Part shown: one piece after another, positions 28,142 through 37,698 of the stretch
How positions within the stretch are numbered: the stretch's first letter is position 1
Layout of the letters: the number at the start of each line of letters is the position of its first letter
Origin: Pseudomonas bohemica
GTDB lineage: Bacteria; Pseudomonadota; Gammaproteobacteria; Pseudomonadales; Pseudomonadaceae
Assembly: GCF_002934685.1 (NCBI RefSeq)
Contig: NZ_NKHL01000087.1
Span: 1 to 53,180 of the forward strand
Direction: 5' to 3'
DNA: 53,180 bases
The notes under the pieces: model-generated
Databases searched by the model: none
Told to the model about the DNA's origin: nothing
The model's input: the letters and a program-made list of their open reading frames with translations, nothing else
Made by a program: the position numbers and the translations under genes

Positions 28142-29211
28142 TGCAGCCGATTCGAGAGCCGTCAGCCTCGGAAAGCTACTTCTGGCCCTCGGTCTGGGCT
28201 GTGGCACTGCACGTCCTGATTTTTGGTCTGTTGTTCGTCAGCTTCGCGATGACGCCGGAGCTGCCTGAAGCCAAGCCGATCGTTCAGGCCACGCTTTATC
28301 AGCTGAAGTCGAAAAGCCAGGCGACGACCCAGACCAACCAGAAGCTTGCTGGCGAGGCAAAGAAATCCGCTGCGCGACAGACAGAAGTCGAGCAGATGGA
28401 GCAGAAAAAAGTTGAGCAAGAGGCGATAAAGGCGGCGGAACAAAAGAAAGCCGATGCCGCTCAAAAGGCCGAAGAGCAAAAGGCTGAGGAAGCGAAGAAA
28501 GCCGAGGACGCCAAAAAGGCCGATGATGCGAAGAAAGCCGAAGCCAAAAAAGCGGACGACGCCAAGAAAGCCGCTGAAGAGAAACAATTGGCTGATATAG
28601 CCAAGAAGAAAGCTGAAGACGACGCGAAGAAAAAAGCCGAGGAAGACGCCAAGCGCGCGGCCGCCGAAGAAGCCAAGAAACAGGCTGCCGAGGACGCCAA
28701 GAAGCAGGCTGCTGACGACGCGAAGAAAAAGGCTGCCGAAGACGCGAAGAAAAAAGCGGCTGAGGATGCCAAGAAAAAAGCTGCAGACGACGCCAAGAAG
28801 AAGGCCCAGGATGCTGCCCGTAAATCGGCGGAAGAAAAGAAGGCGCAAGCACTGGCCGATCTGCTTTCCGACAAACCAGAACGCCAACAGGCGCTGGCCG
28901 ATGAGAAGGGTGATGAGGTCGCTGGCAGCTTCGATGACTTGATTCGCTCGCGAGCTGCAGAAGGCTGGGCGCGCCCACCTTCAGCGCGCAAAGGCATGAC
29001 CGTGGTATTGCAGATCGCCATGTTGCCGGACGGAACAATCACTTCGGTGACTGTGAGCAAATCCAGCGGCGATGGCCCGTTCGATAGTTCGGCAGTAGCA
29101 GCGGTCAAGAACATTGGTCGTTTGACAGAGATGCAGGGGCTGAAACCTTCGGATTTCGCACCTTACCGTTCATTCAAGATGACATTCACACCTGAGGATC
29201 TAGCCTTGTGA
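28141..29211 (+). CDS. tolA: Tol-Pal system linker protein TolA
   Basis: A periplasm-spanning protein of 356 residues that links TolQR to Pal and TolB. There is one N-terminal membrane helix ([20 protein letters not shown]). Residues about 75-240 form a long Ala/Lys/Glu/Asp-rich helix with recurring DAKK-KAAE units. The globular C-terminal domain (about 265-356) contains [18 protein letters not shown]. The repetitive DNA of the helix leaves long open frames on the other strand that are not genes. It overlaps tolR and tolB by one and four bases. Confidence 0.94.
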   Translation: MQPIREPSASESYFWPSVWAVALHVLIFGLLFVSFAMTPELPEAKPIVQATLYQLKSKSQATTQTNQKLAGEAKKSAARQTEVEQMEQKKVEQEAIKAAEQKKADAAQKAEEQKAEEAKKAEDAKKADDAKKAEAKKADDAKKAAEEKQLADIAKKKAEDDAKKKAEEDAKRAAAEEAKKQAAEDAKKQAADDAKKKAAEDAKKKAAEDAKKKAADDAKKKAQDAARKSAEEKKAQALADLLSDKPERQQALADEKGDEVAGSFDDLIRSRAAEGWARPPSARKGMTVVLQIAMLPDGTITSVTVSKSSGDGPFDSSAVAAVKNIGRLTEMQGLKPSDFAPYRSFKMTFTPEDLAL

Positions 29212-30509
29212 TTAACCTTCTTCGAGGACTGCTTGTCGTTCTTTGTTGCGCAGCGGGTTTCGCCGCTGCCGACGAAAAGAACATTCTGGTCACAAGCGGC
29301 AGTGACCGCGCCACCCCGATCGCAGTGGTGCCGTTCGGGCTGCAAGGCGGCAGCGTATTACCGGAAGACATGGCTCAGATCATTAGCAGCGACTTGCTAA
29401 ACTCTGGCTATTACTCGCCGATCCCAAAGGAAAACATGATCAGCCAGCCGAGCCAGGCGAGCGAAGTGATTTTCCGCGATTGGAAAGCGCTGGGTGCCCA
29501 ATACGTCATGGTCGGCAGCATCAGCCCGTCGGGCGGTCGCCTGCAGGTGCAATACGCACTGTTCAATGTGGCCACCGAGCAGCAGGTGCTGACTGGCAAT
29601 GTGTCGGGTACCACTGACCAACTGCGTGACATGGCGCATTACATCGCCGACCAGTCGTTTGAAAAACTCACCGGTATCAAAGGTGCGTTCTCGACACGCA
29701 TGCTCTACGTCACCGCTGAGCGATTCGGCACCAACAATACCCGCTACACCCTGCAGCGCTCGGACTACGACGGTGCACGCGCCGTGACACTGCTGCAATC
29801 CCGCGAGCCGATCCTGTCGCCACGCTTTGCCCCGGACGGCAAGCGCATCGCCTATGTGTCGTTCGAACAGAAGCGTCCGCGCATCTTCGTTCAGCACATC
29901 GACACCGGGCGTCGCGAGCAGATCACCAACTTCGAAGGCCTGAACGGCGCGCCTGCATGGTCTCCGGACGGCAGCAAGCTGGCAATGGTCCTGTCGAAAG
30001 ACGGCAACCCGGAAATTTATGTAATGAACCTGGCTTCGCGTCAACTTTCGCGCGTCACTAATGATTCGTCCATCGATACCGAACCTTTCTTCGGTAAAGA
30101 CGGCTCGACCATTTACTTCACTTCAGACCGTGGTGGTAAACCACAGATCTATAAAACGAGCATTAATGGTGGCGGCGCTGAACGCGTCACTTTCATCGGC
30201 AACTACAACGCAAACCCTAAACTGTCGGCCGATGAAAAGACTCTGGTAATGATCCATCGTCAGGAGGGTTTCACCAACTTCAAGGTAGCGGCTCAGGATT
30301 TGCAGCGCGGTAGCGTAAAAATCCTCACAGACAGCAACCTTGATGAGTCGCCTACTGTTGCGCCCAACGGCACCATGGTAATCTACGCCACCCGCCAGCA
30401 GGGCCGGGGAGTCTTGATGCTCGTGTCCATTAACGGACGCGTAAGGCTCCCGCTTCCTACCGCTCAAGGCGAAGTCAGAGAACCTTCCTGGTCCCCTTAC
30501 CTGAACTGA
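29208..30509 (+). CDS. tolB: Tol-Pal system periplasmic protein TolB
   Basis: A secreted beta-propeller of 433 residues that binds Pal and TolA. The signal peptide covers about residues 1-21 ([17 protein letters not shown]). An N-terminal alpha/beta domain is followed by six-bladed propeller repeats such as [14 protein letters not shown] and [15 protein letters not shown]. The start is GTG, overlapping the tolA stop in GTGA, so it is coupled to tolA. Confidence 0.95.
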   Translation: MINLLRGLLVVLCCAAGFAAADEKNILVTSGSDRATPIAVVPFGLQGGSVLPEDMAQIISSDLLNSGYYSPIPKENMISQPSQASEVIFRDWKALGAQYVMVGSISPSGGRLQVQYALFNVATEQQVLTGNVSGTTDQLRDMAHYIADQSFEKLTGIKGAFSTRMLYVTAERFGTNNTRYTLQRSDYDGARAVTLLQSREPILSPRFAPDGKRIAYVSFEQKRPRIFVQHIDTGRREQITNFEGLNGAPAWSPDGSKLAMVLSKDGNPEIYVMNLASRQLSRVTNDSSIDTEPFFGKDGSTIYFTSDRGGKPQIYKTSINGGGAERVTFIGNYNANPKLSADEKTLVMIHRQEGFTNFKVAAQDLQRGSVKILTDSNLDESPTVAPNGTMVIYATRQQGRGVLMLVSINGRVRLPLPTAQGEVREPSWSPYLN

Positions 30510-30561
30510 CGCGGCGCTTTACGTTTTACTTAACACACTGGGGTTCATTAGGAGTTTCAAG

Positions 30562-31062
30562 ATGGAAATGCTGAAGTTTGGTAAGTTCGCTGCTCTGGCT
30601 CTGGCCATGGCTGTAGCTGTAGGTTGCTCGTCCAAAGGCGGCGACAATGCCGGTCAAGGCGCTGCTGTAGATCCAAACGCTGGTTACGGCGCCAATACGG
30701 GTGCCGTTGACGGCAGCCTGAGCGAAGAAGCTGCTCTGCGCGCAATCACCACTTTCTACTTCGAATACGACAGCTCTGACCTGAAACCAGAAGCCATGCG
30801 CGCTCTGGACGTTCACGCCAAGGACCTGAAAGCTAACGGCGCTCGCGTTGTTCTGGAAGGTAACACTGACGAACGCGGTACTCGCGAATACAACCTGGCA
30901 CTGGGCGAGCGTCGCGCGAAAGCCGTTCAACGCTACCTGGTTCTGCAAGGCGTATCGCCAGCTCAGCTGGAAGTCGTTTCCTATGGTGAAGAGCGTCCAG
31001 TTGCTACCGGCAACGACGAGCAATCCTGGGCTCAAAACCGTCGCGTCGAACTGCGTAAGTAA
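30562..31062 (+). CDS. pal: peptidoglycan-associated lipoprotein Pal (OprL)
   Basis: An outer-membrane lipoprotein of 166 residues. The signal peptide ends at the lipobox AVGC with Cys22. The OmpA-like peptidoglycan-binding domain fills residues 60-166 and includes [13 protein letters not shown] and [20 protein letters not shown], where Asp and Arg contact diaminopimelate. Called OprL in Pseudomonas. The gap of 52 bases after tolB holds GGAG; it could allow separate expression. Confidence 0.96.
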   Translation: MEMLKFGKFAALALAMAVAVGCSSKGGDNAGQGAAVDPNAGYGANTGAVDGSLSEEAALRAITTFYFEYDSSDLKPEAMRALDVHAKDLKANGARVVLEGNTDERGTREYNLALGERRAKAVQRYLVLQGVSPAQLEVVSYGEERPVATGNDEQSWAQNRRVELRK

Positions 31063-31068
31063 TTTGAC

Positions 31069-31893
31069 ATGCGAACGTGCCGCCGTGCTTTAACCGTTTT
31101 GGCTCTCACTCTTCCTCTTGCAGCGATGGGTGCGGTTCCTGTGGTCGATGACAACTCTGGCTCTGCTGGCAGCAGTTATCCGCCATCGGGTTATGGTACG
31201 GCGGGCGCCTACGCCGGAGGGGGGGCAACTGCCCAACCTTCGGCGCAAGGTCAGCTGTTCATGCAATTGCAACAAATGCAGGATGAAATTTCGCGCTTGC
31301 GCGGAATCGTCGAAGTCCAGCAGAACGATATCCAGCAAATGAAGCAAGAAGCGCTGGATCGTTACAAGGATCTCGATTCCCGCATTGGAGCTGGCGGCGC
31401 ACCTGCTGCACCAGCTGCCAACAATTCAGCTTCCGACGGTGGTGTAAACACCGGTGGAGCACCTGCCTCCGGCGCTGCTGCCGCGCAGTCGCCGCAGACC
31501 AGCACTGAACCGGGCGATCCGGCGAAAGAGAAGCTCTATTACGATGCTGCTTTCGACCTGATCAAGGCCAAGGATTTCGACAAGGCCAGCCAGGCGTTCT
31601 CCGCCTTTCTGCGCAAATATCCGAACAGCCAGTACGCGGGCAATGCTCAATACTGGCTGGGCGAAGTGAATCTGGCCAAAGGCGACCTTCAGGGCGCTGG
31701 TCAAGCTTTCGCAAAGGTGAGTCAGCTCTACCCAAAGCACGCCAAGGTGCCTGACTCCCTGTATAAGCTGGCAGATGTCGAACGCCGTCTGGGTCACACC
31801 GACAAGGTTAAAGGCATTCTGCAGCAAGTCGTCGCTCAATACCCTGGGACCTCGGCTGCGCAGCTGGCTCAGCGTGACCTTCAACGTCTCTGA
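31069..31893 (+). CDS. cpoB: cell division coordinator CpoB
   Basis: A periplasmic protein of 274 residues. An N-terminal signal peptide (ALTVLALTLPLAAMGAVP) is followed by a short coiled coil (FMQLQQMQDEISRLRGIVEV), a Pro/Ala/Ser-rich linker and tetratricopeptide repeats in the C-terminal 120 residues (YYDAAFDLIKAKDFDKASQA, AGNAQYWLGEVNLAKGD). CpoB coordinates PBP1B and Tol action during constriction in E. coli. It starts six bases after pal and closes the tol cluster at a terminator. Confidence 0.93.
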   Translation: MRTCRRALTVLALTLPLAAMGAVPVVDDNSGSAGSSYPPSGYGTAGAYAGGGATAQPSAQGQLFMQLQQMQDEISRLRGIVEVQQNDIQQMKQEALDRYKDLDSRIGAGGAPAAPAANNSASDGGVNTGGAPASGAAAAQSPQTSTEPGDPAKEKLYYDAAFDLIKAKDFDKASQAFSAFLRKYPNSQYAGNAQYWLGEVNLAKGDLQGAGQAFAKVSQLYPKHAKVPDSLYKLADVERRLGHTDKVKGILQQVVAQYPGTSAAQLAQRDLQRL

Positions 31894-31920
31894 TCGCCAG
31901 ACAGTTTGACCCTCGATTCA

Positions 31921-31950
31921 AGAAAGCCGCGCGTTGCGCGGCTTTTTTCG
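31921..31950 (+). terminator. intrinsic terminator of the tol-pal-cpoB cluster
   Basis: AAAGCCGCGC and GCGCGGCTTT flank a three-base loop and are followed by TTTTTCG. Confidence 0.92.
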
Positions 31951-32072
31951 TTAGAATCTCGCACCCGAAATTCCGGTATTGATTACGCTTCTGTGGATTC
32001 TGCGAGCGCAGGATGCACAGAAGTGCCTGACGGAGGCGGATGGCCTGTTTAGCCGTTACGCCCGTGGCCCCT

Positions 32073-32720
32073 ATGCAAGACACATTACGAATCACCGAAG
32101 TTTTTTACTCGTTGCAGGGTGAAACGCGCACGGCAGGCTTGCCTACCGTATTTGTGCGTCTCACCGGGTGCCCCCTGCGCTGCGGCTATTGCGACAGCGA
32201 ATACGCCTTCAGTGGCGGTACCCTCAAGACCCTCGACTCGCTCATGGAGCAAGTGGCCAGCTATCGTCCGCGATATGTCTGCGTGACTGGCGGGGAGCCT
32301 CTGGCCCAACCTAACGCGATCCCGCTGCTTCAGCGCCTGTGTGATGCGGGCTATGAGGTCTCACTGGAGACCAGCGGTGCGCTGGATATCTCCAAAGTCG
32401 ACCCTCGCGTCAGCCGCGTCGTCGATCTGAAGACGCCAGGCTCCAAAGAGGTCGCGCGTAATCGTTATGAGAACATCGCGCTGCTGACGCCTAACGATCA
32501 GATCAAGTTCGTGATCTGCTCACGGGAAGACTATGACTGGGCTGTGTCGAAGATCATCCAGTACGGCCTGGACCGCCGCGCGGGGGAGGTGCTGTTTTCC
32601 CCTGTGCACCGCGACCTGAATGTCCGCGATCTGGCGGACTGGATCGTCGCAGACAACCTGCCGGTGCGTCTGCAATTGCAGCTGCATAAAATTCTCTGGA
32701 ACGATGAGCCGGGACGCTGA
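32073..32720 (+). CDS. queE: 7-carboxy-7-deazaguanine synthase QueE
   Basis: A radical-SAM enzyme of 215 residues that converts carboxytetrahydropterin to 7-carboxy-7-deazaguanine in queuosine synthesis. The N-terminus [20 protein letters not shown] binds substrate; the cluster-binding Cys triad is CPLRCGYC (C-x3-C-x2-C). VTGGEPL is the SAM-binding GGEP motif. I chose ATG 32073, giving [11 protein letters not shown]; eleven extra upstream codons are unlikely. queC starts one base after its stop. Confidence 0.94.
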   Translation: MQDTLRITEVFYSLQGETRTAGLPTVFVRLTGCPLRCGYCDSEYAFSGGTLKTLDSLMEQVASYRPRYVCVTGGEPLAQPNAIPLLQRLCDAGYEVSLETSGALDISKVDPRVSRVVDLKTPGSKEVARNRYENIALLTPNDQIKFVICSREDYDWAVSKIIQYGLDRRAGEVLFSPVHRDLNVRDLADWIVADNLPVRLQLQLHKILWNDEPGR

Positions 32721-32721
32721 C

Positions 32722-33411
32722 ATGAGTGAACAAACGATGACTGAGAAACGTGCGGTAATCCTGCTGTCTGGCGGTCTGGATTCGGCGACCGTGGTTGCCA
32801 TGGCCAAAGCCGACGGCTTCAGCTGCTACACCATGAGCTTCGATTACGGCCAGCGCCATCGTGCCGAGCTGCAGGCGGCCGAGCGCGTGGCAAAGGATCT
32901 GGGCGTGGTGGAGCACAAGGTGATCGGGATCAATCTGAACGGCATCGGCGGATCGGCGCTCACCGACACCAACATCGCCGTGCCGGAAACCCCTGTCGAG
33001 GGCATTCCCGTGACCTACGTGCCAGCACGCAACACCGTCTTCCTGTCGCTGGCGTTGGGCTGGGCTGAAGTACTGGGCGCCCGTGACATCTTCATCGGCG
33101 TGAATGCAGTCGATTACTCCGGCTACCCGGATTGCCGACCCGAGTTCGTAGAGTCATTCGAACGCATGGCAAACCTGGCGACCAAGGCAGGCGTAGAGGG
33201 ACAGGGCTTCACCATCCAGGCTCCGCTGCAAATGCTGAGCAAGGCCGACATCGTCAAGGCTGGCACGCGGCTGGGCGTCGATTACGGGCTGACCGTTTCC
33301 TGCTATCAGGCCGACGATCAGGGCCGCGCATGCGGTAAATGCGACAGCTGTCGCCTGCGCGCAGAAGGCTTCGCAGCGGCCGGTGTAACCGATCCGACGC
33401 GATATTTTTAA
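32722..33411 (+). CDS. queC: 7-cyano-7-deazaguanine synthase QueC
   Basis: An ATP-dependent ligase of 229 residues that turns the QueE product into preQ0. The PP-loop motif is [10 protein letters not shown], and the zinc site is the C-terminal Cys cluster [23 protein letters not shown] 32722 directly follows queE; an alternative ATG lies 15 bases further at MTEKRAV. The queE-queC pair is a two-gene operon ending just upstream of tRNA-Lys. Confidence 0.94.
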   Translation: MSEQTMTEKRAVILLSGGLDSATVVAMAKADGFSCYTMSFDYGQRHRAELQAAERVAKDLGVVEHKVIGINLNGIGGSALTDTNIAVPETPVEGIPVTYVPARNTVFLSLALGWAEVLGARDIFIGVNAVDYSGYPDCRPEFVESFERMANLATKAGVEGQGFTIQAPLQMLSKADIVKAGTRLGVDYGLTVSCYQADDQGRACGKCDSCRLRAEGFAAAGVTDPTRYF

Positions 33412-33429
33412 AATATTTTCAATTGGGTG

Positions 33430-33457
33430 TTGAATTACTGAGAAAAATCAGTAATAT
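33430..33457 (+). promoter_or_regulatory. promoter of tRNA-Lys
   Basis: TTGAAT and TAATAT are 16 bases apart, just upstream of the tRNA. The spacer holds a palindrome, TTACTGA and TCAGTAA with a six-base loop, that overlaps the -10 box. Confidence 0.65.
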
Positions 33458-33474
33458 ACGCGCCACCACGAAGC

Positions 33475-33550
33475 GGGTCGTTAGCTCAGTTGGTAGAGCA
33501 GTTGGCTTTTAACCAATTGGTCGTAGGTTCGAATCCCACACGACCCACCA
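33475..33550 (+). tRNA. tRNA-Lys (UUU)
   Basis: 76 nt with encoded CCA. Acceptor arms GGGTCGT and ACGACCC pair, the D arm is GCTCAGTTGGTAGAGC, the anticodon loop is CTTTTAA, and the T loop is TTCGAAT. tRNA-Lys beside queC is, from memory, an integration target of PAPI-1/pKLC102-type islands in P. aeruginosa, and here too the DNA beyond it is accessory. Confidence 0.96.
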
Positions 33551-33555
33551 TCTTC

Positions 33556-33599
33556 AAAACCCGAGAGGTCCACGTCAGTGTGAATTCTCGGGTTTTTTT
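33556..33599 (+). terminator. intrinsic terminator of tRNA-Lys
   Basis: AAACCCGAGA and TCTCGGGTTT flank a loop of about 19 bases, followed by TTTT. Confidence 0.8.
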
Positions 33600-33919
33600 C
33601 GCCTGAAGCAAAGTGGGGGCGCGGGTCTGAAGCGCGTATTGGCCTATTCACGTAGATACAGACATGCAGCCGTCTAGGGCGAACCATAGTTTCGAGCTGG
33701 TGTGATGTCAATATTGATCACGGCGTGAGCTCGGAGGCCCGAGCGTCGCTTTGTCAACGAATGTTACGGTGTTGCGGCGCAAAAGCTGTGGTGAAAGACC
33801 CGGTTTAGCGCTGGCGATTGCCCCGGACTGGACATTCCGACGCGATCATCAGGCCTGTTTGCAACAGGCAACCGTAAGCATCGAACGCAAGTTACGCGGA
33901 AGAATCGTGCGGACTTCGG
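33600..33919. other. gene-free start of the accessory region
   Basis: About 320 bases with no convincing gene. A short plus-strand frame from TTG 33751 to 33939 has no family resemblance. I found no second copy of the tRNA-Lys 3' end in the window that would mark the far end of an island. Confidence 0.5.
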
Positions 33920-34348
33920 CTACCAGCTATACGGTTTGATACCTATCCTGCTAACCATCAACGTCAGCAGCAGGGAGTGTTCCGATACTTCCCCCTCTGC
34001 AGATGTCTTTGGCAGGCCTGATTCCTCCCACCATGTTCCCGGCCCATCCCACGTGAGCTCGTGGCTCAGCCCTGTCCCGGCCGGGAGAAGCGCCTGATCC
34101 AGGCTGAAACGCTCCGAGCCCAGGCGTTCAACATGCGTCAGGAGCTTGTAACTAGAGCTTTCTACCGCACTGACAGGATGAACCGAAGCTTCATTCTCTG
34201 ACTGCTCTGGTAAGACGGGCGCTTCAGGGACTGGCGCCTCAGGTATAACAGCGATCGCAGGAAGCGCTGGGGATGATGGGGGAACGGCAATCGGTACGTG
34301 CTCATCGACGCGCTTCTCACACGCTATAGCCCCTGAACCAGGCTTCGC
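33920..34348 (-). pseudogene. start-less Pro-rich reading frame, likely gene remnant
   Basis: The minus strand is open for 142 codons up to TAG at 33920, but there is no ATG, GTG or TTG near its beginning, so it is probably the 3' end of a truncated gene. The product begins with a Pro/Ala/Val/Glu-rich segment (PEAPVPEAPVLPEQSE) and continues into a more globular part with LLTHVERLGSERFSLDQALL and ELTWDGPGTWWEESG. I do not recognise the family. It overlaps the end of the recombinase-like remnant in another frame. Confidence 0.45.
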
Positions 34349-34560
34349 TTATGCAGCACCGCATGCATATGGTCGTAGTCGACCTCGATGTAGCTCAGCG
34401 TTGCCACTATATTCGAGTGGTTCAGCAAGTCGTTGGTGCGGTAACGAACTCACCGATCACAGTACGTGACTGCGAAGGCCGAAGCTGCGAAAGCGGGCCC
34501 AAGCATCCCAGAGAAATTGGGTGAAGAAGCGCAGTTGTTTGGCTAAGGAGTGACGACGTT
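34324..34560 (-). pseudogene. decayed tyrosine recombinase remnant
   Basis: The last 41 codons (34324-34449) resemble the C-terminal end of tyrosine recombinases: the box LLNHSNIVATLSYIEVDYDH would hold the catalytic His (NHSN) and the nucleophilic Tyr. A TGA lies directly upstream. A second open piece (34457-34560) in a neighbouring frame reads LAKQLRFFTQFLWDAWARFR and may be an earlier part displaced by a frameshift. The position about 0.8 kb beyond tRNA-Lys fits an island integrase. The match is short, so this is tentative. Confidence 0.4.
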
Positions 34561-34572
34561 CACGTCATGAAC

Positions 34573-35571
34573 TCAACAGGTCCCGAACTTGATGCCCAAG
34601 CGTTTTAAATAGCGGCGATATTCAATGGCGCTTGAGTCGCTTGGCTGGCTCAGCTCTACCGCCGTGTACAGTGGCAGCTCCTTGGGCCGCTGGGACTCCA
34701 GAATCGGCACGTCCTCCAAGAGAATACTTCGATTGAAAGCGATCACAGCCAAATCGTCTATACCATCGATTCCAGCATAGTCATAGCTCACCAGCATGCG
34801 TATGACGCTGTTGTGCGCATCCACAGGAACGACGAGCAGGCGAATGACGTCAGAGGCCTGTGAACAATTGTCTGTTTTCTTGTGCAGTGCCGCCACTGTC
34901 AGGCCAAGTACCTCATAGTCATACAGCACTTGGGCGGGCGCATCAGCACTCAGATTGCCGCGTAGTTGCACCACACGACAGTCACGAGCGATAAATCCGT
35001 GTTCGTAGGCCTCTACCTGGTAAGCCGCAATGCTGGAGTCGGCCCCGGCCCCTAGCGTGGTGGGGTGGACAAAATTGAAGTGTGCCATGTCCAGAAAATT
35101 TTCCATCACCCGATAGGCGTTCGCCTTGATGTTCCATTCACCGACCAGCGTGCTGCGATATTCAGCTTGGTCAATCTCCATGAATCGCGGTGGTGCGTGA
35201 CTCGGCTTCCCGAGACTGACCCAGAGGCAGCCATCCTGCTCAATACACTGAAAGGTTCGTGCGTGAGCTCTGGGTGGCGGTTGGCGATCAGGGTGGGCGG
35301 GGTAACGGCTGCATCGCCCATTGCCCTCGAATGCCCAGCCGTGATAGGGGCAACTGAGAGCTTCATTGTGAACTTTGCCCAGTGAAAGCGCGGCGCCACG
35401 GTGGGGGCACTGGTCATGCCAGGCTCTGACCTCGGTTGTTCCGCGCCATAACACTACGCGGGTGTTTAACAGTTCGTACCCACGTGCCTGATGCGGTCTC
35501 AAATCAGAACTCATTGCCAAGACAAACCATTGGTTGAAGGCAGGATCTTGGACTATCTCACTCGCGCTCAT
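34573..35571 (-). CDS. Rieske non-heme iron oxygenase, large subunit type
   Basis: A 332-residue Rieske oxygenase. The [2Fe-2S] site is C55-x-H57 with C74-x2-H77 (CPHRGAAL and CPYHGW). The mononuclear iron site is D161-x2-H164-x4-H169 in ENFLDMAHFNFVHP. The short, single-subunit form resembles demethylases and hydroxylases of the VanA type more than two-subunit ring dioxygenases. It needs an electron-transfer partner that is not encoded beside it. Its ATG overlaps the stop of the BMP-family gene by four bases, so they form an operon. The coupling suggests it acts on whatever the binding protein captures. The substrate is unknown. Confidence 0.88.
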   Translation of the reverse strand: MSASEIVQDPAFNQWFVLAMSSDLRPHQARGYELLNTRVVLWRGTTEVRAWHDQCPHRGAALSLGKVHNEALSCPYHGWAFEGNGRCSRYPAHPDRQPPPRAHARTFQCIEQDGCLWVSLGKPSHAPPRFMEIDQAEYRSTLVGEWNIKANAYRVMENFLDMAHFNFVHPTTLGAGADSSIAAYQVEAYEHGFIARDCRVVQLRGNLSADAPAQVLYDYEVLGLTVAALHKKTDNCSQASDVIRLLVVPVDAHNSVIRMLVSYDYAGIDGIDDLAVIAFNRSILLEDVPILESQRPKELPLYTAVELSQPSDSSAIEYRRYLKRLGIKFGTC

Positions 35572-36635
35572 TGCAATATTCCCTCAACGCCTTCGACAAA
35601 GTAATTCATGCCACTGAGGGCGGAGTGATCAAGTGTGATCCCGGCGGCAACCACTTCTTTGCCAGCCTGATCCCGGATCGGCCCAGCAAACACGTCGGAT
35701 CGGTGCTGACGCAGTTCCTCTAATGCCTGGTTCGCTTTGGTTGTAGCCTCTGCGGGGATCGCGGGGTTGAACGGAGCTAGTGTGACCACGCCATCGGACA
35801 CATCACCCCAGTAAGTACCTCCCTTGAAGGTCCCACTGCGCACTGCGTTCATCTGTTGCGTAAAATAAGGCGTCCAATTCTGCACGATGGCTGTGAGCTG
35901 CTTGCTGGAAAACGCGCTCATGTCGGAGCCATAAGCGACGCTGTACACCCCGGCGCGTTCGGCTGCGATGATCACCGACGCGCTGTCATTGTGCGCAGTC
36001 ACCACGTCTGCCCCTTGAGCGACCATCAATTGTGCCGCCTCGATTTCCTTTTGGGGGTCGTCCCACGTGTTGACCCACGTCACGCGCAACACGGCTTTTG
36101 GATTTACCGACCGCATACCTAGCTGGAATGCGTTGACGTCTCGGATGACCTCTGGAAAGGGAAAACTTCCTATGTAGGCGGCTATGCCGCTCTTGCTCAT
36201 GTAGCCCGCCAGTATTCCAGCCACATAACGGCCCTGGTAAGTAGCGGCCAAGTAATTCTGAATATTGGGTGCGTTTTTGTAGCAAGAGGCGCACAGGTAC
36301 GCCAGGTTTGGGTTTTCTTTGGCAGCGGCGACGATTGGGTTCATGAAGCTGAAAGATGCCCCGACAATCATCTGCTGTTTATCTCGCGCAAACTGGCGCA
36401 GCACTCGCTGGGCATCGCCGGATGTGGTGACTTTCTCCACAAACCGGGTTTTCACTTGACCCGATCCCTGCTGCTCCAGCGCCTGTCGTGCAAGTTCGTG
36501 GCCGTGTACCCAACCCACGCCCGCGTTAACCGGCCCACCGTATAGAAATGCTACTTCAACAGGCGCTGGATCCGCCGGTACCTGATCGGCTAGCACAAAG
36601 GACAAAATGACCCAGTGCAATTTTCTCATGAACAT
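35568..36635 (-). CDS. BMP family ABC transporter substrate-binding protein
   Basis: A periplasmic binding protein of 355 residues of the basic membrane protein (Med/PnrA) family, which usually binds nucleosides or purines, and in some cases other small ligands. The signal peptide is HWVILSFVLADQVPADP. Family segments include AFLYGGPVNAGVGWVHGHEL, then NYLAATYQGRYVAGILAGYM and AGVYSVAYGSDMSAF. Several starts are possible (36650, 36635, 36629); 36635 has GGGGG eight bases upstream. No permease or ATPase gene is adjacent, so it either borrows a transporter or is an orphan. It is divergent from an araC gene. Confidence 0.85.
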   Translation of the reverse strand: MFMRKLHWVILSFVLADQVPADPAPVEVAFLYGGPVNAGVGWVHGHELARQALEQQGSGQVKTRFVEKVTTSGDAQRVLRQFARDKQQMIVGASFSFMNPIVAAAKENPNLAYLCASCYKNAPNIQNYLAATYQGRYVAGILAGYMSKSGIAAYIGSFPFPEVIRDVNAFQLGMRSVNPKAVLRVTWVNTWDDPQKEIEAAQLMVAQGADVVTAHNDSASVIIAAERAGVYSVAYGSDMSAFSSKQLTAIVQNWTPYFTQQMNAVRSGTFKGGTYWGDVSDGVVTLAPFNPAIPAEATTKANQALEELRQHRSDVFAGPIRDQAGKEVVAAGITLDHSALSGMNYFVEGVEGILQ

Positions 36636-36809
36636 ATTGCATGCCCCCATAAATCGATGTGGCAGGACAATAGAAGTGGGAAGCCGCAGGGGACAAGGGT
36701 CGCCAGCTGTTTGGAGGAAGACAGCCAAGTGTATGTTCAGCACAGTCAAGTTTCAGGATGGCACGTATCTTGTTGAGACTTGGGCCGTACCCAGCTCCGA
36801 GCATTGCCG

Positions 36810-37643
36810 ATGAAGTTGTTTACAGACGATCAGGTTTTTCGATTCGGTGCGGCGAACTACGAACGCGGCGGCAGTTTCGGGCCGTTGCGAGGCCCTTATC
36901 TTTGGGTAGCAATGGTCGATGCGGGTAGCAGTGAACTGCAGATCGATGGTCGCTCGATTGAGCTACAGGAGGGTGAAGCCTGTTTGGTGTATTGCCGCAA
37001 TCACGTGATGCAGCAGTTTCCTATCGGCTGCCAAAGTCATGCAAGCTGGTGCGAAACCGGTGAATTCCTCGACACTGAAGAGAATCGCGCGTTGCTAACC
37101 AGCGCTTCCGACAAGTTCGCGGTGAGCCCACGGCTTAGGATGCTGTTGACGTCTGGACTTGATCTGGAAACGGAACAGCCCGGTCAGGCCGATTCCTTGC
37201 GCGATGTGCTGGCCAAGAGCGTATTTTATGAAAGTTTGCGGGTGCTTGGACTGTTGCCCGAACGAACTGGCGCGGTTCACCGATCTGTATCCCGTGCCAA
37301 GAGTTACATTGAGCGTCACTATGTCGAGCCTTGCACCCTGGATCGAATTGCGGCTTATGCATGTTTGAGCCCACAGCACCTGACACGTTTGTTCAACGAG
37401 CAGTTGGGGCAGTCGCCGATTCAATTTCTTTGGCGGCATCGGCTGCATAAAGCCGAAGAATTACTGATTCAATCGACGCGTAGCATTTCTGATATCGCCT
37501 TCCAGTGCGGCTTCAAAAGTCCAGCGCATTTTTCCCGCCTGGTCACTGAACACTTCGGTCATAGCCCTCGAACACTGAGGCACCGTGCCTGGGCCCGTAT
37601 GCCAGCCATTTATCGAGGAGAGGCGCGGGACATTCATTATTGA
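36810..37643 (+). CDS. AraC family transcriptional regulator
   Basis: A 277-residue regulator. The N-terminal cupin-like domain (residues 1-110; SELQIDGRSIELQEGEACLV) senses a ligand. The C-terminal 100 residues hold the two helix-turn-helix motifs: CTLDRIAAYACLSPQHLTRL, then RSISDIAFQCGFKSPAHFSR and FGHSPRTLRHRAW. It is divergent from the BMP/Rieske operon across 174 bases and is its likely activator. I chose ATG 36810 (MKLFTDDQVF) over an upstream TTG. Confidence 0.88.
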   Translation: MKLFTDDQVFRFGAANYERGGSFGPLRGPYLWVAMVDAGSSELQIDGRSIELQEGEACLVYCRNHVMQQFPIGCQSHASWCETGEFLDTEENRALLTSASDKFAVSPRLRMLLTSGLDLETEQPGQADSLRDVLAKSVFYESLRVLGLLPERTGAVHRSVSRAKSYIERHYVEPCTLDRIAAYACLSPQHLTRLFNEQLGQSPIQFLWRHRLHKAEELLIQSTRSISDIAFQCGFKSPAHFSRLVTEHFGHSPRTLRHRAWARMPAIYRGEARDIHY

Positions 37644-37670
37644 GAGGGCAAGTTGGATGATCAAAGAAAC

Positions 37671-37683
37671 CCGGGGCGATTCA
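37671..37683 (-). repeat. solo IS3-type terminal sequence
   Basis: CCGGGGCGATTCA is the exact reverse complement of the first 13 bases of the IS3-family end at 53103-53115. No transposase is attached. Its outer TG...CA end points toward the catabolic cluster. It may be the scar of a lost IS copy. Confidence 0.5.
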
Positions 37684-37698
37684 AGTTTTACGTGATAA

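Noticed and set aside
28162..29114. Several open frames opposite tolA with Leu/Phe- or Ser/Ala-rich products
   Set aside because: They are the mirror of the Ala/Lys repeat codons of the TolA helix.
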